Below are positions 15,129-22,996 of a stretch of DNA of 32,339 nucleotides, piece after piece. The stretch covers positions 1 through 32,339 of the forward strand of contig JBAWAP010000182.1 of the NCBI GenBank assembly GCA_049589355.1. The letters are read 5' to 3'. This DNA comes from JBAWAP01 sp049589355. Its GTDB lineage: Bacteria > Chloroflexota > Anaerolineae > VGOG01. Each line of letters opens with the position of its first letter. The stretch's first letter is position 1. The translations under genes were made by a program, and so were the position numbers. The notes beneath the pieces were generated by a model. That model did no database searches. It was not told where the DNA came from and was given only the letters and a program-made list of their open reading frames with translations.

Positions 15129-15695
15129 TTAGGGTCGGAAAGACTGGTCAGCGATGAAGAACCCATCAATGTTCACTCCGCCATCATCAATCAGCGACAC
15201 CAGCTTTATCCTGTATTTGCCTGCTTCCATTGATCCCAGGAGCAGCTTCTGATATGCCCACTCGTTAGCCGTGTAGCCCCATCCGCCAGTTGGCTTAAGA
15301 ACCATGCTGGGGCTGGAACCTACCAGTTTCCCGCTAGCGTAGACGTCCAGCTCAGCGGCCCATCGCCCCTCCCGGGCGTAGCGAAGGTGCAAAGCAGCCC
15401 GGGGCAGGTTGAAAGGGAGGTCCACCTCATATTCAACGAAATTGCCTCTACGACTGCCCCAACCCATACCAAGGCACTGGCCGTTTGAGGCAGCAGTCTT
15501 GAAGTCAGCATCACTGGAGCCAGATTGCGAAAGAAACGCTTCTCCCTCGCGCCAAACATATTCTCCTAGAGCCACTATCTCGAAAGGCGTTGGCGTGACC
15601 GACGGCGTAGCAGTCACGCCACAACCAGCCGAAAAGGGAACTATAATTAGCAGCAACCCCATCATTGACCGCATCCATTGGATTTTGAAGCACAT
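15129..15695 (-). CDS. Lipoprotein made of a single CBM35-like module
   Basis: This 188-residue protein has a lipoprotein signal, MMGLLLIIVPFSAGC, with the lipobox Cys near residue 25, then a short Thr/Pro linker. A single beta-sandwich module follows, opening with YVWREGEAFLSQSGSSDADF and closing with VNIDGFFIADQSF. The opening Glu-Gly-Glu and closing Asn-Ile-Asp-Gly are typical of carbohydrate-binding families 6/35, where they hold Ca2+ and sugar. The same module forms the C-termini of the next two GT-C enzymes upstream, at clearly recognisable identity. The lipoprotein likely binds glycan outside the membrane. It is 15 bases from the next gene and 43 from the previous one. Confidence 0.78.
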   Translation of the reverse strand: MCFKIQWMRSMMGLLLIIVPFSAGCGVTATPSVTPTPFEIVALGEYVWREGEAFLSQSGSSDADFKTAASNGQCLGMGWGSRRGNFVEYEVDLPFNLPRAALHLRYAREGRWAAELDVYASGKLVGSSPSMVLKPTGGWGYTANEWAYQKLLLGSMEAGKYRIKLVSLIDDGGVNIDGFFIADQSFRP

Positions 15696-15738
15696 CGTTC
15701 ACTCTGTCCCTGCTGACTTTCAACGACGTTTAGCCAGC

Positions 15739-17841
15739 CTATCCTTCAGGCGCCTTCCCCCCGATATAAAAACCATCCAGGTTGATCGTGTTATGGTCGC
15801 CATCGGGCTGGATTTTAATCCAATGCTCACCTAAAGTCACCTTGCCTAAAGACAGGCCCATCAGGGCCCACTCCGACTCCTCGTATCCCCATCCTCCTGA
15901 GCCTGGCAGCACGATCGAGGGCTTCGTCCCTACCAGTTTGCCATCAAAATATACATTGAGTTTCTTGGCTCCATTATCTGAGTGAGCGTACCTCAGGTAA
16001 ATATAGGCATCGGGAATATCCTCGGCGACGTGGATCTTATACAATGCAAAATGCGATGCTTCACTCCCCCACCACATTCCCAAACACGTGCCGTTAGAAG
16101 CGCCTCCCTTAAAATCTTCGCTTCTGTTTCCAAAACTGGTCTCGTACTCCTCGCCTTCTATCCAAAGAGAATAACCCTGCCCAGGAGTTATCACCCGGTA
16201 GAGGTAGTATACCGGCGTCCCATCCCGCTGATAAGAGGTTCTTTCCAGTTCAATAGCTTTATTCGCCTCCCGCACGATTCTCTCAAAAGCATCGTAGCGG
16301 TTAAAGCTGGTAAACTCCCCAGCATAGAACAAATATAGGTTACTGGGATCACTGAGGTGTCTGGAAACCTCTCTGGGAAACTCTTCGTTTGGATTCCAAC
16401 TATATTGAAAAATCTCAACTGGGTTGACTACTCCTCTGGTGAGGATCTGAATGTTGTTCTTGAACCCCCAATCAACTGCCAGGGGAGAAGTTAGGTGATT
16501 ATCTTCCAGATATTCAGCTAGCTCATATATGGCATCGGAAAATCTGCCCGTGCCGCCGCTTCTTTGCAAAGCCTGGTGGTATAGAGAGTCCACCCTCAAG
16601 TCCTGGGCGGTTAAGGCCAAGACGACCGCTGCCATCAGCACCGAGGGGAGCATCTTGGGGATAATAACCTGGTAGAGCGTCTCCAGGAACAGAGCGATGA
16701 TGAGTTGAGGCAGGGGCAGCATGATCAACAGGTGAGTAGCACCTAGCCCCGAGATAGTGAAGCAGCTTTGAACCAAGATCAGAACAAACATCGAAAACAA
16801 AAACACCACCTTTGTCTTGCATATTTTTGCTTTGTCGCCAAAAAAGAGGAGGAAAGCTAAGCCAACCACAGAAGCAAAGAATACAAATGGGTAAAAGCTA
16901 TTGTCAAACGAGCTCCCATAAAAACCAAACCAACTGCCTTTTATCAGAACCATAAACGCCTTCATCTCGGTGAGCAGGTTTCTGAGTAAATCCAGATTGT
17001 TCACCCCCTGGTCAGTGGTGAGCAAATTCCTCCCCAGTATCTTGATAGTGCCCAGGGTATTCAAATTATACCACAGAAGCCCCCCTGCTCCCACGCAAAA
17101 AGATAACAGGCCCAGCACCAACTGTTTGGCGCTCATATTGAAGGCCAGTATCTTCAGGATGGTTCTGCGATCGGCCGAAGAAGGCCGTGAGGGCAGCGGA
17201 CTGAACTGAAGGATATAGTAGCTCGCCGCCAAGGCGATGATGAACCAGAGGAAGAGGAATTTCGCGCTGAGCCCCAGGCCCAAAAGAAACGCTCCAACAT
17301 ATAGATACCAAGCTGTGTTTTCCCGATACCACCGTAACAAACAAAACAAGCTGCCAGTGGCCATAAAAGTCATCACCGAGGTAATGTATATCCCTTGCCT
17401 ACTCCAAAATATGAACGCGGGGTGAACCGCCAGCAAAAGCACAGTTATAGCCGCTGCGCGACGATTGAGGAGATCTGTAACAAATAGGTAGCAGAAGATA
17501 ATCGTGAGCCCCCCAAAGAAAATGGTCATCAAACGCAATGAAGAGACATTGACACCCAGGAAGTAGAAAAATGGGAGCATCAAATATGTGTTAACGGTTC
17601 CCACGTAATTGGAAATCATTACGGGGAATGTCCTTCCCCCAAGAGAGATGCCTCCTCCAGTCCACACCTCCACTGGCTGTCCTAGCACAATTTGCATGGT
17701 CGGCACGACATCTAATGCCTCATCGTAGTACAGTCCCGGAAGGTTGATGTTGGTAACCGAGAGATAGAAGAAGACAGCTAGGGCCAGGACGGATATGCCC
17801 ATGTCTATGATTATGGCCCGCCTGGTGGGCGATAATTGCAT
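15739..17841 (-). CDS. GT39-like GT-C glycosyltransferase with CBM35-like tail
   Basis: This 700-residue protein has about ten membrane helices in the first 400 residues. The acidic motif LYYDEALDVVPTMQ in the first outer loop is typical of GT39/ArnT-type enzymes, which transfer sugar from a lipid carrier on the outer face. A soluble stretch follows, then the CBM35-like module in the last 150 residues (SLWIEGEEYETSFGNRSEDF to INLDGFYIGG). Fusion of donor-side catalysis with a sugar-binding tail suggests the tail presents or holds the growing glycan; that is inference. It starts 3 bases after the stop of the gene upstream, so the two form one transcript. Confidence 0.83.
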   Translation of the reverse strand: MQLSPTRRAIIIDMGISVLALAVFFYLSVTNINLPGLYYDEALDVVPTMQIVLGQPVEVWTGGGISLGGRTFPVMISNYVGTVNTYLMLPFFYFLGVNVSSLRLMTIFFGGLTIIFCYLFVTDLLNRRAAAITVLLLAVHPAFIFWSRQGIYITSVMTFMATGSLFCLLRWYRENTAWYLYVGAFLLGLGLSAKFLFLWFIIALAASYYILQFSPLPSRPSSADRRTILKILAFNMSAKQLVLGLLSFCVGAGGLLWYNLNTLGTIKILGRNLLTTDQGVNNLDLLRNLLTEMKAFMVLIKGSWFGFYGSSFDNSFYPFVFFASVVGLAFLLFFGDKAKICKTKVVFLFSMFVLILVQSCFTISGLGATHLLIMLPLPQLIIALFLETLYQVIIPKMLPSVLMAAVVLALTAQDLRVDSLYHQALQRSGGTGRFSDAIYELAEYLEDNHLTSPLAVDWGFKNNIQILTRGVVNPVEIFQYSWNPNEEFPREVSRHLSDPSNLYLFYAGEFTSFNRYDAFERIVREANKAIELERTSYQRDGTPVYYLYRVITPGQGYSLWIEGEEYETSFGNRSEDFKGGASNGTCLGMWWGSEASHFALYKIHVAEDIPDAYIYLRYAHSDNGAKKLNVYFDGKLVGTKPSIVLPGSGGWGYEESEWALMGLSLGKVTLGEHWIKIQPDGDHNTINLDGFYIGGKAPEG

Positions 17842-17844
17842 ACG

Positions 17845-20541
17845 CTAAACACCCCTTATATGGTGTACGTCGCCAGGAGGATGAAAAGGGCTGTCAGCAA
17901 TGAAGAACCCATCAATGTTCACAACTCCGCCATCTACCTGGGAAATGAACTTAATCTTATGCTCACCCTCTTCTATAGATCCGAAAGGCAGCTCTTGATA
18001 CGCCCACTCATCCGCCTCGTAACCCCAGCCCCCTGTCGGCGGAAGCCTCATGCTGGGACTGGTTCCAACCAACTCTCCATCGAAGTATACGTTCAGCGCC
18101 GCGTCTGTTTGCCCCTCACGGGCGTATCGGATGAACAGGACAGGAGAAGGCAGGTCCCGAGGGATGGACACCTCATACTCAACAAAGTCGTTTTTGCTGC
18201 CTCCCCAACCCATGCCAAGGCACTGGTTATTTGACGCAGGAGCCTTAAAATCAAGGCCATCGGAACCTGATTGTGAGAGCAATGATTCTCCCTCCTGCCA
18301 AACGTAATTTCTCAAAGGCAAGGCCTCAAAGCTCAATTTGTACAGGACAACACTCTCATTGCGATATAGTAGATCTAAGTGTCTATCTCTAAAGCTATCC
18401 TGAAGTATCAACAAGCCCCGTTGTGTATCTTGCACAGCGGCCCAATTTACCAGAAAATGGGTTACCTCCAGGTCTTTCATATGTCTTAATAATTCACCGA
18501 CGTCGCGAGACGAAACTACGTTTCTAGCTTCGAAGGAAAAAACTGGCACTAAAGTTCTATCTGATAAATATCGGAACTCCTCATTGAAACAAAGGATCTT
18601 AGCATCGGGTGGCAAATTGCGATTCGCATATTGAAAAACCTCATAAGAGCTCAAGTGCCGAGATAAGTACTGCTCCTTAGATTCCATCCCCAGCACTACC
18701 TCGTATGGAATCTGCCGGACTATCCCTGGACTCCATCCTTCTTGCCAAAGGGGATGAAAGAAGGGCAGATTCAAAAACAGTGTAACTGCGGTTACGGCCA
18801 TCACTTCGGTAGAAAGAACCGCATTCCCCCGGTTGCCCCCACTGACTATGTTGTTAATAACGTAGCTGACTATGATGCTGAGAAATGGCATTATGGGCAT
18901 AAGGTAGCGTATTATGGGAAAGCTGATTCCCCACAGGATAAAGAATACACCGCAAAATAGAAGCAGGTATCCTATGACCCTATCTACCCTCATGACAAGC
19001 AAAAGGGGGAGAAAGATTAAGAAGATGGGGCCAATTACGCCACCATACTTTTCTCCGTGGAAGGTCACGTTCCAAGGAGATAGGATGTACTTGGTTAATA
19101 CATCATCCCCCATGCCGAAACTGGCGCGATCGAAGGCGGGATTAATGGGAGGCATCAAGGGGCTTTTGAAGACATTATTCAGAAGCGGATAAACCGGATT
19201 CCGTGTAAAGACATAGTTCCTCATTAGCCAGGGCGCGACTATCAAGACCGAGACAAAGGCATAGATAAGAACAGTTTTTGAAACAACTAATACGTCCCGT
19301 TTACCCGTAAAAGACGGCTTTAGCAAAATGGCTGCGATCAGTATGATCAGACCAAAGACACCAAGATACTTTGTCCCCATAGCTAGGCCACACATTATAG
19401 CCGCCACTGCTAACCATTTATCGCGCCGAGAATGCCACCAGTTTACTAACGCAAAGATCTCCAGAGTTGAAAAAAAAGTAGTTCCCAGATCAATGTAGGC
19501 TGTGGTAGATGACCAGCCTACGACAGAAACAGTGTAAAATGTCGTGGCGGCCAACAAACCTACCCTGCTACCCATGTACTTTCTGCCAAAGCAATACGTA
19601 GCTAACAAGCTGAGCACGCCCATTGAGAAATGGAAAAGCTTTGCCAGGACTGAATTGCTCAGAAGCATGGCAAGGGTGAATAGCATCTCCATTCCCAGGG
19701 GAAAGGCCGCGCGGAATTCGTATGGTACATACACCAACCTGTGATTTTGGATATAAACCCTAGGAACATACAAATGATAGACTAGTGAGTCTGGCTCTAT
19801 TTCAGGAGCCAATGCGCCTATTAGATTGATGAGCAAATGAATTGATATCAACGAAATGAGCAAAATATCTGCTGCTCGATTCTTCATGGAGAATCTCACA
19901 GTAAAAAGCCAGCTAAGGCGTTTCCAGTGATTCTTTATGCTGCACCATATATCTTGAAAAAGCGCTATTCCTAACACGACAAGAATTAACCAAACCAACC
20001 AGGCATGAAGCAATCCCAGAAGGGCTAACGCTAATATAGCATACGTAAATAACCCCAACCCCAAGCCCGCCGAAAACACGAATTCTTCGAGAGAGGAATT
20101 GGACTTTGCTCCTAATACATGTAATAATCTCCGCCCGGCAAAGGAGCTGATCAAAATGACCATTAACAAAAGCGCCAGATTCACGCCGGCATCTAACAGC
20201 TTAGGATAACGATAGAGAGACCAAGCGAGGCCAAGCACCAAACCTGTTGCCAGTACTGAAACCGCTAGTTTCTGATGACCTTTCAACCTCGCGGTAGGCC
20301 GAAGCGATAGTAAATAGGCAAGGCTGAAGTGGACTACAAGCACCGCTAGGACGAGAAGCCCGGCTCTAGCAACTCCCAAGTTCATATACCGAGGAGGGAT
20401 GATCTTCGCTGTAGCCACAGGATCTCTTATCGCCTGCCACAACTTGGGATAGTGATTATAGAAGATCACACTAACCCAAATCGAAAAGAGGATTGTTAAG
20501 AGGATTGAAACGGAAGATCTGTGAAAATAGTCTTTCATCAA
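17845..20541 (-). CDS. Large GT-C glycosyltransferase with CBM35-like tail
   Basis: This 898-residue protein has a dozen or more membrane helices over about 560 residues, with the GT-C loop motif EIEPDSLVYHLYVPRVYIQN. A soluble region follows, and the last 150 residues form a CBM35-like module (YVWQEGESLLSQSGSDGLDF to NIDGFFIAD) very close to the stand-alone lipoprotein at 15129-15695. The strong likeness, even at DNA level near the GAAGAACCCATCAATGTTCA stretch, points to recent duplication. The enzyme probably uses a polyprenol-linked sugar; the sugar and acceptor are unknown. A short palindrome CTCGCAAGCGAG lies in the 69-base gap upstream. Confidence 0.83.
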   Translation of the reverse strand: MMKDYFHRSSVSILLTILFSIWVSVIFYNHYPKLWQAIRDPVATAKIIPPRYMNLGVARAGLLVLAVLVVHFSLAYLLSLRPTARLKGHQKLAVSVLATGLVLGLAWSLYRYPKLLDAGVNLALLLMVILISSFAGRRLLHVLGAKSNSSLEEFVFSAGLGLGLFTYAILALALLGLLHAWLVWLILVVLGIALFQDIWCSIKNHWKRLSWLFTVRFSMKNRAADILLISLISIHLLINLIGALAPEIEPDSLVYHLYVPRVYIQNHRLVYVPYEFRAAFPLGMEMLFTLAMLLSNSVLAKLFHFSMGVLSLLATYCFGRKYMGSRVGLLAATTFYTVSVVGWSSTTAYIDLGTTFFSTLEIFALVNWWHSRRDKWLAVAAIMCGLAMGTKYLGVFGLIILIAAILLKPSFTGKRDVLVVSKTVLIYAFVSVLIVAPWLMRNYVFTRNPVYPLLNNVFKSPLMPPINPAFDRASFGMGDDVLTKYILSPWNVTFHGEKYGGVIGPIFLIFLPLLLVMRVDRVIGYLLLFCGVFFILWGISFPIIRYLMPIMPFLSIIVSYVINNIVSGGNRGNAVLSTEVMAVTAVTLFLNLPFFHPLWQEGWSPGIVRQIPYEVVLGMESKEQYLSRHLSSYEVFQYANRNLPPDAKILCFNEEFRYLSDRTLVPVFSFEARNVVSSRDVGELLRHMKDLEVTHFLVNWAAVQDTQRGLLILQDSFRDRHLDLLYRNESVVLYKLSFEALPLRNYVWQEGESLLSQSGSDGLDFKAPASNNQCLGMGWGGSKNDFVEYEVSIPRDLPSPVLFIRYAREGQTDAALNVYFDGELVGTSPSMRLPPTGGWGYEADEWAYQELPFGSIEEGEHKIKFISQVDGGVVNIDGFFIADSPFHPPGDVHHIRGV

Positions 20542-20610
20542 CGATGTCCCTGTCGGCTTCTCGCAAGCGAGTAGCGTGCCTACGTGAGAATCAGTACCCC
20601 CCCCTTCTAG

Positions 20611-21714
20611 CTAAAGAGGAATGGTTCCGTCCATTTCTTTATAGAGCTGGACCGCCTCGGAGATAGTATATCCTCCGAGTCCACATGCAGCAGCACATTT
20701 GGAGCAATATCTTTTCACTTCTTTATTTGCAAGAATCTCTTTCACCCCTTTATACCAAATCTCCTCTGGTTTTTCCTGTTTCATATTCCCACCGGAAAAG
20801 CTTTCTGCGTTAATGCAAAAAGGAATGCTCCCATCGGCCTCGAGCACAATAGCATCCACTCCCATCATACATTTTCTACTTCTTGTGCCTCCCTTTAATA
20901 TTGGTATAACAACTTTTTGGTAATAAAAGCTGTTGATGTTCTTTCTCTCTGCAATAACTCTATTCAGAAGCTTAATCGCTTTCTTTTTATCTCCTTCGCT
21001 CAACCCTACCTCTGAGCCAGTATTCTTGTAATAGTAATCTGAAATGATAGCCGGACTGAAAATGATTCCCCACCTGTTTTGTTTCGAAAACTCATAAAGG
21101 TTCTCCAGCCCGTCAATATTCGCAGGCGAAATAACACAACTTAGAGTTAAAATCACGCTTGGATCCTTTTCTCTCAATTTACTTAAACCATCAATTGCCC
21201 TCTTTGCACTGTCAAAAGCCCCCAAAACTCCCCTCACCTTATCGTGAGTTTCATCCACACTATCAAGTGAGAGTTGAACCACAAGCTCAACCTCGGGAGC
21301 TTCTTGAAGAAGCTCAAGGATCTTCGCAACTTTCCTTAAAAGAAGATTGGGTGCTAGCCCGTTAGAGGCAAGCCCTACGTACTCCAGTTCTGGTAAAGAG
21401 CGAAGGCTGACACTAACCAGCTCTTCAAGATCTGGTCTTAAGGTTGGTTCACCTCCAGAGAAAGTGATTGTCCTTAGATTACGAAAAAGCCTATTCTCAA
21501 TAATTTGGGTGAATTCCTCTTTAGACAACTCCTCGCTAAGATCTTTGTTCCTCCAGATATTGCACATTATGCAATGTGAGTTACATCTCTTGGTAGTGAT
21601 GAATAGCAAATGTTTCGGCGGAATTCTAAAATGGCTGCCCCTAAGATAATAATCAATAAGCTCGTCTTTGATTTTCTTGTGCTGAAGGAATGCTCTTAAT
21701 TTGTTAAACGCCAA
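20611..21714 (-). CDS. Radical SAM/SPASM-type protein
   Basis: This 367-residue protein has the cluster motif in CNSHCIMCNIW (CxxxCxxC), the glycine-rich FSGGEPTLRPDLEELV, and a C-terminal Cys set in CMMGVDAIVLEADGSIPFCINA and YCSKCAAACGLGG that resembles an auxiliary-cluster region. It would generate a SAM radical; the substrate is not evident. It could modify a sugar or a peptide made in the cluster. The start is a TTG with AAAGGG about 8 bases before it. The gene is visibly richer in A+T than its neighbours, hinting at separate origin. It sits 25 bases downstream of the DPM-like gene, so co-transcription is likely. Confidence 0.85.
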   Translation of the reverse strand: MAFNKLRAFLQHKKIKDELIDYYLRGSHFRIPPKHLLFITTKRCNSHCIMCNIWRNKDLSEELSKEEFTQIIENRLFRNLRTITFSGGEPTLRPDLEELVSVSLRSLPELEYVGLASNGLAPNLLLRKVAKILELLQEAPEVELVVQLSLDSVDETHDKVRGVLGAFDSAKRAIDGLSKLREKDPSVILTLSCVISPANIDGLENLYEFSKQNRWGIIFSPAIISDYYYKNTGSEVGLSEGDKKKAIKLLNRVIAERKNINSFYYQKVVIPILKGGTRSRKCMMGVDAIVLEADGSIPFCINAESFSGGNMKQEKPEEIWYKGVKEILANKEVKRYCSKCAAACGLGGYTISEAVQLYKEMDGTIPL

Positions 21715-21739
21715 AACCGAAACCCTTTCAAGAGGCGGG

Positions 21740-22417
21740 TTAATCCACCAATCTATACTTGATCAAAGTAAGAAACGCCCTCAGACCGTCCTGCCACCGG
21801 ATTTTTTTGCCCTCGTCAGTGGATCTGCCACGATAAGAGATCGGGACTTCCAGGATTCTATACCCTCTCTTGAGGACCTTGGCCGTGACCTCCGGACAGA
21901 AATCAAAACCCGTACACTTCAAGTCCAGGCTCTTTAGCAAATCCGCTTTGAAAACCTTGTAACCTGTTCCTTCGTCAGTGATCCAAGTCAAGAACAACAA
22001 GCTGGCTGCCAGGGCGAGGATTCTATTGGCGATATAATTTAAGAAGTGCATATTGGTCATCTCGCCCAAAAACCTGGAACCATAGACGACGCTGGCTCTA
22101 CCCTCAACGATCGGTTCTATTAACTTGTGGTAATCGGCAGGATCGTACTCCAAATCTCCATCCTGTATGATGATGATGTCCCCTGTCACATATTGTAGTG
22201 CCGTTCTTATGGCCGAGCCTTTGCCCATATTCTGAGCATGATAAACCACTTTTACTCCATCGTTTGCTATTTGGCCCAGGATCTCGCGGGTCCCATCGGA
22301 AGAACGATCATCAACAACTATAATCTCCTTTTCGAGGTCAACCTCTTGGACCTGTCTAAGCGCCTCTCTTACTGTATGAATCTCATTATAAACAGGCATT
22401 ATGACCGATAGTTTCAA
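21740..22417 (-). CDS. DPM-like GT2, polyprenyl-phosphate sugar synthase
   Basis: This compact 225-residue GT2 matches dolichol-phosphate mannose/glucose synthase relatives: LSVIMPVYNEIHTVREAL, IIVVDDRSSDGTREIL, AQNMGKGSAIRTAL and the catalytic IIIQDGDLEYDPADY. It would move a sugar from its nucleotide form to a polyprenyl phosphate on the cytoplasmic face. That product is the donor GT-C enzymes use, and four GT-C genes follow on the same strand. One hydrophobic stretch (ILALAASLLFLTWI) may dip into the membrane. It starts directly after the stop of the gene upstream. Confidence 0.92.
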   Translation of the reverse strand: MKLSVIMPVYNEIHTVREALRQVQEVDLEKEIIVVDDRSSDGTREILGQIANDGVKVVYHAQNMGKGSAIRTALQYVTGDIIIIQDGDLEYDPADYHKLIEPIVEGRASVVYGSRFLGEMTNMHFLNYIANRILALAASLLFLTWITDEGTGYKVFKADLLKSLDLKCTGFDFCPEVTAKVLKRGYRILEVPISYRGRSTDEGKKIRWQDGLRAFLTLIKYRLVD

Positions 22418-22996
22418 CTAGCTACCCCCCCTGCGGAAGTTGTTATAATACCACCTCCTGACAAAAAGCCACCCCACTGAGCACAATAAGTGGATAAAGG
22501 CCAACGGTAGCAGAAAGAGATTGACAAGCTTTGTTAGTAATAGGACGAAGAAGTTCCGCAGCAGGGGGATACCTGAGAAGAGCTTGTCCCGGAGACGCCA
22601 CTTGATGTGGCTCCAGATGATCTGCCTGTGGCGATAATCCCACTCAAAACTATCACCGTTTTCGTTATAAACGATCATCCGGGGCGCCCGACACATAAAG
22701 GCCAGCACTTTGAATTTGTTATATCTCCCCTCGTCCTCGTTGGTGAAGAGCGCCACTTTACAGTCGTAGTCCTGCCGACGCAACTCCCACAATTGACGCG
22801 CCAGAAAAACCCTAAGGTTGCTATAAACTGCTATGTCGCCAACACTCGGGTACTGCGATAATTCGTCTAGGATGTCCGGATCTGTTAAAACGGTGATGGC
22901 GCTGTGGGGAAACCTTCTTCCCAGTCTCTCCAACACCATCAACAGGTTAGGCAGCGAACCAGATCTCACAACCAGAATGCTCATCTCATCCATCAA
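22418..22996 (-). CDS. GT9-like N-terminal domain with membrane tail
   Basis: This 192-residue protein opens with SILVVRSGSLPNLLMVLERL and SAITVLTDPDILDELSQYP. This resembles the first Rossmann half of family 9 (heptosyltransferase-like) glycosyltransferases. The donor-binding second half is missing; instead the C-terminus has one or two hydrophobic helices and a basic tail. It may be a partner subunit or a remnant. The ATG overlaps the stop of the GT2-GT4 gene by four bases, and its own stop abuts the next gene, so it appears to be translated within the operon. The family assignment is tentative. Confidence 0.6.
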   Translation of the reverse strand: MMDEMSILVVRSGSLPNLLMVLERLGRRFPHSAITVLTDPDILDELSQYPSVGDIAVYSNLRVFLARQLWELRRQDYDCKVALFTNEDEGRYNKFKVLAFMCRAPRMIVYNENGDSFEWDYRHRQIIWSHIKWRLRDKLFSGIPLLRNFFVLLLTKLVNLFLLPLAFIHLLCSVGWLFVRRWYYNNFRRGGS

